Positions 37,611-46,081 of a DNA stretch of 64,000 nucleotides are shown here, piece by piece; the stretch's first letter is position 1, and each line of letters opens with the position of its first letter. Source of the stretch: Pseudonocardia cypriaca (lineage in GTDB: Bacteria; Actinomycetota; Actinomycetes; Mycobacteriales; Pseudonocardiaceae); NCBI RefSeq assembly GCF_006717045.1, contig NZ_VFPH01000001.1, positions 3,410,001 through 3,474,000 of the forward strand. Reading direction: 5' to 3'. The notes under the pieces were generated by a model. It had not been told where the DNA came from, did not search any database, and saw only the letters and a list, made by a program, of their open reading frames with translations. Made by a program: the position numbers and the translations under genes.

Positions 37611-39926
37611 TCAGACCCCCGCTGCGGGTTCGACGATGTGTTCGGGCCGGATCGGGACGCGGCGCAGCGCGCGCCCCGTCGCCTTCCGGATCGCGGCCGC
37701 GACGGCGGGGCCGCTGGAGATCGTCGGTGGTTCGCCGACCCCCCGGACACCGTACGGCGCGTGCGGGTCGGCGTACTCCAGAACCTCGATCTTCATCGGT
37801 GGCATGTCGAGGATGGTGGGGATCAGGTAGTCGGTGAACGACGGGTTCTTGACGATCCCGTCCGCCACGACGATCTCCTCCATGAGCGCGAGGCCCATGC
37901 CCTGCGCGGTGCCGCCCTGGATCTGCCCGATCACGGCGTCCGGGTTGATCGCCTTGCCGACGTCCTGCGCCGTGTCCAGCGCGACCACCTTGACGAGGCC
38001 GAGCTCGACGTCGACGTCGACGACCGCGCGGTGCGCGGAGAACGCGTACTGCACGTGGGCGGTGCCCTGGCCGGTCTCCGGGTCGACCGGGTAGGTCGGC
38101 CGGTGCCGCCACTCGACGGTCTCCTCGACGAACCCGTCCCCGAGGACCGCCGCGAGGTCGGTGAGCACCTCGCCCTCCTCGGACACGATCTTGTCCCCGT
38201 CGAGCCGGAGCCGGGACCGGCCGAAGCTGGGCCGGTCGAGCAGCTCGCCCGCCCGCTCCAGCAGGGAGGCCCGCACCTTCTCGCAGGCGGCCTTGACCGC
38301 GCCGCCGGTGACGTAGGTCTGCCGCGACGCCGAGGTGGAGCCGCCGGACCCGACGCTGGTGTCCTTGGGCGCGACGACCACCCGGTCGATGCCCAGCTCG
38401 GTGCGCACGATCTGCTGCTCGACCGTGACCAGTCCCTGGCCGACCTCGGCCGCCGCCGTCTGCACGGTGGCCACCGGCTCGCCGCCGATCATCTGCAGCC
38501 GCACCCGGGCCGTGGAGTAGTCGTCGAAGCCCTCGGAGAACCCGACGTTCTTGTACGTGACGGCGTAGCCGACGCCGCGGACGACGCCCTCGCCGTGGGT
38601 GGTGTTGGAGACCCCGCCGGGCAGGTCCCGCAGGTCCCGCTCGGGTCCGGGGGCGGGCGGCATGGGCAGGTCGCGGACCCTGCGGATCAGCTCGGCCACC
38701 GGGGCGGCGGAGTCGATCTCCTGGCCGGTGATGTTGTGGTCGCCCTCGCGCATGCCGTTGCGGGCGCGGATCTCCACCCGGTCGACGCCGATCGCGTCGG
38801 CCAGCTCGTCCATCAGCGCCTCGTGCGCGAACGCTGCCTGCACGCAGCCGAACCCGCGCATCGCGCCGCACGGCGGGTTGTTGGTGTAGACGCCGCGCGC
38901 GTCGACGTGCACGTTCGGGATCCGGTACGGACCCAGCCCGAGGGTGCCGCCGTTGCCGACCACCGCGGGCGTGGAGGAGGCGTACGCGCCGCCGTCGAAG
39001 AGCAGGTCGGCCTTCGCGTAGACGAGGGTGCCGTCGGGCTCGGCGCCGAACTCGTACGTGAGCCACGCGGGGTGGCGGTGCACGTGCCCGAAGAACGACT
39101 CCTCGCGGTTGTAGCTCATCTTCACCGGCTTGCCGGTGTGCAGCGCGAGCAGGCAGGCGTGGACGTGCATCGAGAGGTCCTCGCGGCCGCCGAAGGCGCC
39201 GCCGACGCCTGCGAGGTGCAGCCGCACCTGCTCGGGCTCCATCCCGAGCGCGCGGCAGACCTGGCGCTGGTCGACGTGCAGCCACTGGGTGGCGACGTAG
39301 AGATCGAGGCCACCGTCCTCGGCCGGCACCGCGAGCCCGGACTCGGGCCCGAGGAAGGCCTGGTCCTGCATGCCGACCTCGAAGTCGAGCGCGACCACGA
39401 CCGGCGCGGTGGGGTTCGGCTCCCCACGGCGGATCTTGAGGTGCCGCACCAGGTTGCCGCCCGGCTGCACCTGGGGGGCGTCCGGGTCGAGGGCCTTGCG
39501 CGGGTCGGTGAGCGCGGGCAGCGGCTCGTACTCCACGACGATCCGGTTGGCCGCCCGGCGGGCGGTCTCGGGGTGGTCGGCGGCGACCAGCACCACGGGT
39601 TCGCCCTGGTACCGCACCACGTCGCCGGCGAGAACGGGCGTGTCCTGGTGCTCCAGCCCGACGGAGTTCTCCCCCGGCACGTCGTCGGCGGTGAGCACGG
39701 CCGTCACGCCGGGCACTGCGAGGGCCTCGCCGATGTCGATCGAGACGATCCGGGCGTGCGGGTGCGGGCTGCGCAGGGTGACGCCCCACACCATGTCGTC
39801 GTGCCACAGGTCGCTGGCGTAGGCGAACTCGCCGGTGACCTTCAGCGTGCCGTCCGGGCGCAGCGGGCTGTCGCCGATCCGGCCGGTGGTGCGGGTTCCC
39901 GCGGGTGATGTCTCCGTGCTGGTCAT
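37611..39926 (-). CDS. xdhA: Xanthine dehydrogenase, molybdenum-binding subunit
   Basis: A 771-aa large subunit. The small hammerhead domain (GEFAYASDLWHDDMVWG) is followed by GGAFGGREDLSMHVHACLLA, RGFGCVQAAFAHEALMDELA and AAEVGQGL for molybdopterin contact. The catalytic glutamate lies in VRGVGEPPTISS near the C-terminus. It oxidises hypoxanthine/xanthine to urate. Its start overlaps the deaminase stop (ATGA). No XdhC-type maturation chaperone is seen in the window. Confidence 0.95.
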   Translation of the reverse strand: MTSTETSPAGTRTTGRIGDSPLRPDGTLKVTGEFAYASDLWHDDMVWGVTLRSPHPHARIVSIDIGEALAVPGVTAVLTADDVPGENSVGLEHQDTPVLAGDVVRYQGEPVVLVAADHPETARRAANRIVVEYEPLPALTDPRKALDPDAPQVQPGGNLVRHLKIRRGEPNPTAPVVVALDFEVGMQDQAFLGPESGLAVPAEDGGLDLYVATQWLHVDQRQVCRALGMEPEQVRLHLAGVGGAFGGREDLSMHVHACLLALHTGKPVKMSYNREESFFGHVHRHPAWLTYEFGAEPDGTLVYAKADLLFDGGAYASSTPAVVGNGGTLGLGPYRIPNVHVDARGVYTNNPPCGAMRGFGCVQAAFAHEALMDELADAIGVDRVEIRARNGMREGDHNITGQEIDSAAPVAELIRRVRDLPMPPAPGPERDLRDLPGGVSNTTHGEGVVRGVGYAVTYKNVGFSEGFDDYSTARVRLQMIGGEPVATVQTAAAEVGQGLVTVEQQIVRTELGIDRVVVAPKDTSVGSGGSTSASRQTYVTGGAVKAACEKVRASLLERAGELLDRPSFGRSRLRLDGDKIVSEEGEVLTDLAAVLGDGFVEETVEWRHRPTYPVDPETGQGTAHVQYAFSAHRAVVDVDVELGLVKVVALDTAQDVGKAINPDAVIGQIQGGTAQGMGLALMEEIVVADGIVKNPSFTDYLIPTILDMPPMKIEVLEYADPHAPYGVRGVGEPPTISSGPAVAAAIRKATGRALRRVPIRPEHIVEPAAGV

Positions 39927-41257
39927 GCCTTCTCCAGGAGGTCGCGGTGGACGGCCTCGGCCTCACGGGCGAGCGCGTCCGCGTCGACGGTGACCACCCG
40001 GTCGCGCTCGACGACCGGGCGCCCGTCCACGAGCAGCAGTTCCAGGGGTGGCGGGGCGCCGAGCACGAGCGCGGCCACGGGGTCGGCGACGTCGGCGTGC
40101 GCGGGACCGTCGATCCGCCAGAGCGCGAGGTCGGCCAGCTTGCCGACCTCGATGGAGCCCAGCTCGTCGGTGCGCCCGATCACGGCGGCCCCGCCGAGGG
40201 TCGCGAGCTCGAGGCCGTCCCGCACGGAGAGGGCGGTGGGGCCGCCGACGGCGCGGGCGAAGAGCACGGCGTGCCGGACCTCCTCCAGGAGGCTCCCGGC
40301 CTCGTTGCTGGCCGCCCCGTCCACGCCGAGGCCGATCCGGGCGCCCGCGTCGCGCAGGTCGCGGGTGCGGGCGATGCCGGCGCCGAGCCGGGCGTTGGAG
40401 GACGGGCAGTGGGCCACGCCGGTTCCGGTGTCGCCGATCTTCTTGACGGCCGCGTCGTCGAGGTGGATCGCGTGGGCGAACCAGACGTCCTCGCCGATCC
40501 AGCCGAGGCTCTCGACGTAGTCGAGGGGCGTGCAGCCGAACCGCTCGCGGCAGAACTCTTCCTCGTCGAGAGTCTCGGCGAGGTGGGTGTGCAGCCGCAC
40601 GCCGCGGCGCCGCGCCAGCTCCGCGGCCTCGCGCATCAGGTCGCCGGTCACCGAGAACGGCGAGCACGGGGCGAGGCCGATCCGCAGCATCGCGCCGGGC
40701 GACGGGTCGTGCCAGCGGTCGATCGCCTCCTCGGAGGCGGCGAGGATCGCGTCGCGGTCCTCCACGACGTGGTCGGGCGGAAGCCCGCCGTCGCGCTGCC
40801 CGAGGTCCATGGAGCCGCGGGTCGGGTGGAAGCGCAGGCCGACCTCGCGGGCGGCGGTGATCTCGGCCCCGAGCAGGTCACCGCCCTCGCGGGGGAAGAC
40901 GTAGTGGTGGTCGGTGCTCGTGGTGCAGCCGGTGCGGGCGAGCTGGGCCAGCGCGCCGCTCGCCCCGACGTGCACCGCGTGCTCGTCGATGCCGGCCCAC
41001 ACCGGGTAGAGCGTGGTGAGCCACTCGAAGAGCGTGGCGTCGACAGCGAGGCCGCGGGTGACCCACTGGTAGAGGTGGTTGTGGGTGTTCACGAAGCCCG
41101 GTGTGAGCAGGCAACCACGACCGTCGACGACCCGACCCGAGCGCTCCGGCGCCGGACCCGCGCCGACCGCGGTGATCCGGTTGCCCTCCACGACGACGTG
41201 CCCGCCCGGGAGCTCCTCACCGGAGACGGTGACGACGTGTGCTCCTTCGATGATCAC
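39923..41257 (-). CDS. 8-oxoguanine / guanine-type deaminase
   Basis: A 444-aa amidohydrolase. Metal ligands: NTHNHLYQ, HTHLAETLDEEEF, HAIHLDD and GLGVDGAASNEAG. The STDHHYVFPREGGDLL segment and the RLGAGIARTRDLRDAG loop resemble characterised 8-oxoguanine deaminases (COG0402) more than classical guanine deaminases. Product would be urate from 8-oxoguanine or xanthine from guanine, both feeding this pathway. GTG 41257 overlaps the iron-sulfur subunit stop (GTGA); a longer open frame to 41539 is an artefact. Confidence 0.88.
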   Translation of the reverse strand: MIIEGAHVVTVSGEELPGGHVVVEGNRITAVGAGPAPERSGRVVDGRGCLLTPGFVNTHNHLYQWVTRGLAVDATLFEWLTTLYPVWAGIDEHAVHVGASGALAQLARTGCTTSTDHHYVFPREGGDLLGAEITAAREVGLRFHPTRGSMDLGQRDGGLPPDHVVEDRDAILAASEEAIDRWHDPSPGAMLRIGLAPCSPFSVTGDLMREAAELARRRGVRLHTHLAETLDEEEFCRERFGCTPLDYVESLGWIGEDVWFAHAIHLDDAAVKKIGDTGTGVAHCPSSNARLGAGIARTRDLRDAGARIGLGVDGAASNEAGSLLEEVRHAVLFARAVGGPTALSVRDGLELATLGGAAVIGRTDELGSIEVGKLADLALWRIDGPAHADVADPVAALVLGAPPPLELLLVDGRPVVERDRVVTVDADALAREAEAVHRDLLEKA

Positions 41258-41793
41258 TGAGCCGCCTCCGCCGCGGTGCGGACCGCGTCCATGATCTTCT
41301 CGTAGCCGGTGCATCGGCACAGGTTCCCGGCGAGGGCCTCCCGGATCTCCGGGTCGGACGGGCTCGGGTTGCGCTGCAGCAGGTCGTGCGTGGAGACGAT
41401 CAGGCCGGGTGTGCAGAAGCCGCACTGCACGGCGCCGCGCTCGAGGAACGCCTGCTGCACCGGGTGCAGCGAATCGCTCGTCCTCGCTGGCGCTCGGCCG
41501 GCGCTTCGCGCAGACGCTGTGTCTTCGGTTCGCTCGCAAGCTCGCTCACGGCCCGAGCCGAGCCCTTCGACGGTGGTGACCTCGCGGCCGTTCGCCTGCC
41601 CCGCGGCCACCAGGCAGGAGCACACCGGGGTGTCGTCGAGGTAGACGGTGCAGGAGCCGCACTCGCCCTGCTCGCAGGCGTTCTTGGAGCCGGGCAGGCC
41701 GAGCCGCTCGCGCAGGGCGTAGAGCAGGCTTTCGCCCTCCCACACGTCGTCGGCCTCGCGCCGCTCACCGTTGATCGTCAGTTCGATCCGCAT
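41254..41793 (-). CDS. xdhC: Xanthine dehydrogenase, [2Fe-2S] subunit with an in-frame insertion
   Basis: A 179-aa subunit. The plant-type cluster uses C40, C45, C48 (ACEQGECGSC) and C60; the second cluster uses C124, C127, C159 and C161 (CGFC, CRCTG). It passes electrons from molybdenum to FAD. Between VEGLG and LHPVQQAF, where homologues have only a few residues, an extra stretch of about 29 residues (positions 80-108, Arg/Ala/Ser/Glu-rich) is present. It falls at the surface linker between the two domains, so the protein may still fold. Confidence 0.93.
   Translation of the reverse strand: MRIELTINGERREADDVWEGESLLYALRERLGLPGSKNACEQGECGSCTVYLDDTPVCSCLVAAGQANGREVTTVEGLGSGRERACERTEDTASARSAGRAPARTSDSLHPVQQAFLERGAVQCGFCTPGLIVSTHDLLQRNPSPSDPEIREALAGNLCRCTGYEKIMDAVRTAAEAAQ
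41470..41556 (-). repeat. Insertion of a repetitive element within xdhC
   Basis: These 87 bp encode the extra residues of XdhC. On the coding strand they begin with GAGCGAGCTTGCGAGCGAAC and include GCCAGCGAGGACGAGCGA, an internally repetitive, GAGCGA-rich string. I recall very similar GAGCGAGCTTGCGAGCGAAC runs as dispersed intergenic repeats in actinobacteria. The length is a multiple of three and the frame is kept. Confidence 0.65.
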
Positions 41794-41794
41794 G

Positions 41795-42667
41795 TCAGGC
41801 GGCCCTCCGGTAGTCGTCCCACGCCCAGGTGGCGGCGCGGCGCGCCATCACCGACAGGGAATGCAGGCGGTACGCGGCGGTGCCGCGCACGTCGTCGATG
41901 GGGGCGGCGGCGTCGCGGACCTTCCGCCCGAACTCCACGGCGAGCCCCTCGGGCAGCTCTCCGCGGGACTCCCACAGCCCGGCCGCGGCGATCTCCCCGG
42001 CCAGGAAATCCTCGGCGGCAAGGGCTCGACGTGGAGTGGGGGCCGCCGAACCGATGCCGGTGCCGACGGCACGCCGCTGCGGGTGCAGGGCCAGCCCGAA
42101 CGCCGACACGGCGATCACCATCGCGTTCCTGGTGCCGATCTTGCAGAACTGCTGCGGCCCGCTCGCGGGCGCGATCAGAATGGCCGCGATCAGCTCGTCG
42201 GCGGCGAGGGCGTTGCGCTTGACGCCGGTGTAGAACTCCGCGGCCGGGATGCGCCGCACGCCCCGCACCGAGGCGACCTCGATCTCCGCGTCGGCCGCCA
42301 GCAGCGGCGGGTGGCTGTCCCCGGCGGGTGACGCCGCGCCCAGGTTGCCGCCGACCGTGCCGCGGTTGCGGATCTGCGGCGAGCCGACCGTCCGCGCGGC
42401 CATCGCCAGCCCGGGCAGCCGGTCGCCCAGCTCGTCGATGATGCGGGTGTACGTGACGCCTGCGCCCAGGCGCACCCGCCCGTCGCTCTCGGTGGCCCAT
42501 TCCTGCAGGTCGGGCACGCGGGTGAGGTCGAGCAGGGCGGGCGGGCGCCGGTGGTCGAAGTTGATCTCGACCATCACGTCGGTGCCGCCGGCCACCGGCA
42601 CGGCGTCCGGCTGCTCGGCCTTCGCCGCGAGGGCGTCGGCCCACGTCGTCGGCGCGAGGAAGTCCAT
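41795..42667 (-). CDS. xdhB: Xanthine dehydrogenase, FAD-binding subunit
   Basis: A 290-aa subunit of the CO-dehydrogenase/XDH FAD family. VPVAGGTDVMVEINFD is the pyrophosphate loop, IRNRGTVGGNLGAASPAGDSHPPLLA the second FAD motif, and the C-terminal CoxM-like domain follows. First gene of the seven-gene operon running to allantoicase. ATG 42667 is the natural start; a longer frame to 42838 crosses the divergent promoter region. Confidence 0.95.
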   Translation of the reverse strand: MDFLAPTTWADALAAKAEQPDAVPVAGGTDVMVEINFDHRRPPALLDLTRVPDLQEWATESDGRVRLGAGVTYTRIIDELGDRLPGLAMAARTVGSPQIRNRGTVGGNLGAASPAGDSHPPLLAADAEIEVASVRGVRRIPAAEFYTGVKRNALAADELIAAILIAPASGPQQFCKIGTRNAMVIAVSAFGLALHPQRRAVGTGIGSAAPTPRRALAAEDFLAGEIAAAGLWESRGELPEGLAVEFGRKVRDAAAPIDDVRGTAAYRLHSLSVMARRAATWAWDDYRRAA

Positions 42668-42761
42668 GCCGAGAAGTAGAGCCCTTTCCCGCGACGCGCA
42701 GAAGTCGCCGTCGTGACGAATCGCCCGACCCGGGACCGCCGACGGGTTGTAGGTTCCTCCA

Positions 42762-44303
42762 ATGCAGCTGCGCGACCTGCTTGCGCACCCCGCGCTGGGG
42801 TTGCGGCTGCTGCACGCCGGCAGCGGACCGGACGCCATCGACCGACCGGTCCGCTGGGTCTACACCACCGACCTGATCGACCCGGCCCGCTACCTGTCCG
42901 GCGGCGAGCTGGTGATCAGCGGGCTGGTGTGGCGCCGGAAGCCGGCCGACAGCGAGCGGTTCGTCGCGGCAGTGGCGGGCGCGGGGGCGGTCGCGCTCGC
43001 CGCGGGCGAGGCCGTGTTCCACGGCATCCCGGACGACCTGGTCGACGCCTGCCGCCGCCACGACCTCCCGCTGCTCGCCGTGCCCGAGGAGGTGTCGTTC
43101 GCGGCGGTCACCGAGCTGGTGGTCGGCGCCCTGACGGCCGCGCGCGGCGACCGGCTCGCGCTCACCCTCGGGCGGCAGCGGCGACTGCTCTCGGCGGTCG
43201 CGGGCGGGCTCGGGCTCGACGAGCTGACGGCCGAGGTCTCCGCGGCCACCGGCGTGGCGATCCGGGTGCTCTCCGCGACGGGACGGGCGGTCGTCGCCGG
43301 TCCGGTCCCGCTCACCGGCGACGACCTGGACGCCGCCGTCACCACGTTCCTCACCGCCGACCGCCTGCCGGCGGTGGTACCCGGTCCAGGGCGGTCGGTG
43401 TTCCCGGTGGGCCCCGCCTCGGAGGAGCGGATCACGTCGTGGTTCGTGGCCGCCGACGGCGACTGCACCACCTGGGACGCCGAGGTCGGCGACACCGTCG
43501 GCGAGCTGGTGGCGATCACCGCGCTCGACCGCGCCCGCCGCGGCGAGGGCCTGCGACTGGCCCGCGAGATCGCCGAGGACGCGATCGGGCTCGTCGCGGC
43601 GGGGTCGGCACACCGGCCGGAGGTGGCCGTGCGGCTGCGGCAGGCGGGCCTCGACCCGGACGGGCCGCTCGTCGTCGCGGTCGCCGGGTTCACGACCCCC
43701 GAGCGGGTGCAGACCGCCCGTTCCGTGCTCGTCGACGCCGCCACGCACGCGGGGCCGCCCGCGGTCGGCGTGCACGACGGGCTGGCGGTGGCGCTGCTGC
43801 CCGCGGGCTCACCGGACTCGCCGACCGACGCCGTGCTGGCCGCAGCGCTACGCCGCCTCGCGCCGGGACTCGGGTCGGACCGGCTCACGGTGGGCCTGAG
43901 CCGTCCCGCACCGGTCGACGCCCTGTCCGGTGCCCTCCAGGAGGCCCGGCACGCCCGCGAGCTGGGCGCCCGCCGACCCGGCCCGGTGCACGTCGTCACC
44001 GGTGCCGAGGTCACCTCCCACGTGGCGCTGCTCGCGGCAGTGCCCGACGAGGTCCGCCGCGCGTTCGCCGTCCGCGTGCTGGAACCCGTGCTGGACTACG
44101 ACGCGCGCACCGGCGCCGGCCTGCGCGAGACCCTGGAGGCTTTCCTCGAGTGCTCCGGGTCGTGGAGCCGCGCCGCCCAGCGGCTGCACCTGCACGTCAA
44201 CACGGTTCGCTACCGGATCGGCCGGGTGGAGGAGCTCACGGGCCGGAACCTCGCGGAGCTCGCCGACCGGGTGGACGTGTACCTCGCGCTCCGATCGCTC
44301 TAG
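42762..44303 (+). CDS. pucR: PucR-family transcriptional activator
   Basis: A 513-aa regulator. The N-terminal PucR sensing domain (DLLAHPALGLRLLHAGSGPDAIDRPVRWVYTTDLIDPARYLSGGELVISGL; core WVYTTDLIDPARYL) is followed by a middle GGDEF-like region and a C-terminal helix-turn-helix CSGSWSRAAQRLHLHVNTVRYRIGRVEEL. It is divergent from the xanthine dehydrogenase operon across 94 bp. PucR of Bacillus activates purine catabolism genes when allantoin-type metabolites accumulate; the same role is likely here. Confidence 0.95.
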   Translation: MQLRDLLAHPALGLRLLHAGSGPDAIDRPVRWVYTTDLIDPARYLSGGELVISGLVWRRKPADSERFVAAVAGAGAVALAAGEAVFHGIPDDLVDACRRHDLPLLAVPEEVSFAAVTELVVGALTAARGDRLALTLGRQRRLLSAVAGGLGLDELTAEVSAATGVAIRVLSATGRAVVAGPVPLTGDDLDAAVTTFLTADRLPAVVPGPGRSVFPVGPASEERITSWFVAADGDCTTWDAEVGDTVGELVAITALDRARRGEGLRLAREIAEDAIGLVAAGSAHRPEVAVRLRQAGLDPDGPLVVAVAGFTTPERVQTARSVLVDAATHAGPPAVGVHDGLAVALLPAGSPDSPTDAVLAAALRRLAPGLGSDRLTVGLSRPAPVDALSGALQEARHARELGARRPGPVHVVTGAEVTSHVALLAAVPDEVRRAFAVRVLEPVLDYDARTGAGLRETLEAFLECSGSWSRAAQRLHLHVNTVRYRIGRVEELTGRNLAELADRVDVYLALRSL

Positions 44304-44446
44304 GAGGGAGCTCTTCAGCGCGCTCCTCGGCCCCGCCGGGCGCGCGGGAACGTCCCTTCAGCGGCGCGCTCCCCGCTCGGTGAACGCGTGAGGGCTCCCT
44401 TCCGTACCCACCGGAGAGATCCGCTCCCCGACACCTGGAGATCTCC

Positions 44447-45331
44447 ATGCGCACATCTTGGAAGACCACCCTGATCGCCGGCGCGGCCCTTGTCGCGACC
44501 GCCTCGTGCGCCGGCAACACCCCTAGCACGCCCGCCGCGGCCGCCGCCCCCGTCGGCGACCCGTCCAGAGCCGGCGCCGGCACTGCTGCCGTGGACGTCG
44601 TCGGCCTGGTCGACGGGACCTCGCTGGTGCGCTTCAACACCATCGACCCCACGATCAGCGGCGAGCCCGCCACGGTGTCCGGTATGGCCGGGGACACCCA
44701 GCTGGTCGGCATCGACTTCCGCGTCCAGGACGGCAAGCTGTACGGCGTCGGCGACGAGGGCGGGCTGTACACGCTCACCGAGACCGGCTCCGCCACCAAG
44801 GTCGGCGAGCTGTCGGTGCCGCTGGAGGGCAAGGTGTTCGGCGTCGACTTCAACCCGGCCGCGAACGCGCTGCGGATCATCAGCGACACCGGGCAGAACC
44901 TCCGCCAACCGTTCGCGACGACACCGCTGCCGAAGACGGTGGCGGACACCGAGCTCACCAACCCGGCCCAGGCACCCGCCACCGGCACGGTGCCGGCCAC
45001 CGGGATCGTGTCCGCCGCCTACACCAACAACGACACCGAGGACACGACCGCGACGTCGCTGTTCGTGCTCGACGCCGCGGCCGGCCGGATCTCGCTGCAG
45101 GCCCCGGCCAACGGCGGCACGCTCTCCCCGACCGGCAGCCTGGGCGTCGATGCCGACGCGGGGTGGGGCTTCGACATCCACACCGACGCGGACGGTGTCA
45201 ACACCGGCTACGCCACGGTGAAGGTCGGCAGTGGGTACGAGATGCGCTCGGTCAACCTGCTCACGGGCACCACGACCCGGATCGACGCCCTCAACGGGGC
45301 CGTCACCGACATCGCGGTAGCGCTGACGTAG
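44447..45331 (+). CDS. DUF4394 lipoprotein
   Basis: A 294-aa secreted lipoprotein. Signal peptide with lipobox TASC (Cys21) and an Ala/Pro linker are followed by a DUF4394 beta-propeller-like domain, shown by VGLVDGTSLVRFNTIDPT, LVGIDFRVQDGKLYGVGDEGGLYTL and GVDFNPAANALRIISDTGQN. The internal VRFN..P, GVDFNP and ALRIISDTGQNLR repeats are typical. Family function unknown. ATG 44447 has GGAGAT upstream. A GC-rich hairpin-prone gap of about 140 bp separates it from pucR. Confidence 0.9.
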   Translation: MRTSWKTTLIAGAALVATASCAGNTPSTPAAAAAPVGDPSRAGAGTAAVDVVGLVDGTSLVRFNTIDPTISGEPATVSGMAGDTQLVGIDFRVQDGKLYGVGDEGGLYTLTETGSATKVGELSVPLEGKVFGVDFNPAANALRIISDTGQNLRQPFATTPLPKTVADTELTNPAQAPATGTVPATGIVSAAYTNNDTEDTTATSLFVLDAAAGRISLQAPANGGTLSPTGSLGVDADAGWGFDIHTDADGVNTGYATVKVGSGYEMRSVNLLTGTTTRIDALNGAVTDIAVALT

Positions 45332-45362
45332 GAGCGGCTCCACGCACTCCCTCCGCGCCGAC

Positions 45363-45420
45363 GCACCCCGGCTCGGCCCGCGCGACCCGTCGACCGGTCG
45401 CGCGAGCCGAAACGGGGTGC
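45363..45420. terminator. Long hairpin after the DUF4394 gene
   Basis: GCACCCCG...CTCGG...CGCGCGACC at the left pairs with GGTCGCGCG...CCGA...CGGGGTGC at the right, about 24 of 29 positions, with a tiny loop near 45391. It starts 32 nt after the stop codon and ends just before the TetR promoter region. Confidence 0.65.
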
Positions 45421-45440
45421 CGAAGCGGCCCCCCTGGACC

Positions 45441-45458
45441 GATACGAACGGTCGTGCT
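45441..45458. promoter_or_regulatory. TetR operator copy 1
   Basis: GATACGAACGGTCGTGCT, with core ACGA-NCGN-TCGT, lies 12 bp before the tetR start. The same 18-mer with a single change occurs in inverted orientation at 46097-46114. Two copies flanking the regulator gene strongly suggest an autoregulatory site. Confidence 0.75.
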
Positions 45459-45470
45459 AAACATGCACCC

Positions 45471-46052
45471 GTGAGCAAAGGTGAGGCGACCCGCGGGGTC
45501 ATCCTCGACGAGGCGGGCCGGCTGGCGCGCCGCGTCGGCCTCGGTGGCCTCACGATCGGCTCGCTCGCCACGCAGACCGGCATGAGCAAGAGCGGCCTGT
45601 TCGCCCACTTCGGCTCGAAGGAGTCGCTGCAGCTGCAGGTGCTCGAGCACAGCAGGGACCGGTTCATCGACGAGGTGATCCGGCCCGCGCTCAAGGCGCC
45701 GCGGGGTCTCCCCCGCGTGCGGGACCTGTTCGAGCGCTGGCTCGCATGGGACTCCGTCGAGGGCGGCTGCCCGCTCACCGCCGCCTCCTTCGAGCTCGAC
45801 GACCAGCCGGGGCCGGTGCGCGAGTGCCTGGTCCGCGTGCAGCGGGACTGGTCCGACACCCTCGCCACCGTCTTCACCAGCGGCATCGGCGAGGGTCATT
45901 TCCGCGCCGACGCCGACCCGCTCCAGTTCGCCCAGGACCTGCAGGGCGTCATGCTCTCCTTCCACATGGCGAGCCGACTGCTCGCCGACCCCAGCGCAGC
46001 CGACCGCGCCCGCCGCGCCCTCGACACGCTCCTCGCCGCAGCCGCCGCCTGA
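45471..46052 (+). CDS. TetR-family regulator
   Basis: A 193-aa repressor. The helix-turn-helix is LTIGSLATQTGMSKSGLFAHFGSKESLQLQVL (about residues 28-58; core GMSKSGLFAHFGSKE). The C-terminal part (GGCPLTAASFELDDQPGPVRE) matches a subgroup of TetR proteins with a TetR_C_16/FadR-like ligand domain. GTG 45471 is chosen because operator copy 1 then lies just upstream; ATG and GTG codons further up would place the operator inside the gene. It is followed 29 bp later by a hydrolase gene. Confidence 0.92.
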   Translation: MSKGEATRGVILDEAGRLARRVGLGGLTIGSLATQTGMSKSGLFAHFGSKESLQLQVLEHSRDRFIDEVIRPALKAPRGLPRVRDLFERWLAWDSVEGGCPLTAASFELDDQPGPVRECLVRVQRDWSDTLATVFTSGIGEGHFRADADPLQFAQDLQGVMLSFHMASRLLADPSAADRARRALDTLLAAAAA

Positions 46053-46081
46053 CCACCACCCGCCCGGAGGGACCCGAACCC

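Noticed and set aside
44304..44446. Terminator after pucR
   Set aside because: GGGAGC/GCTCCC segments and repeated TTCAGC-CGCGC strings are suggestive, but pairing is too imperfect for a separate call.
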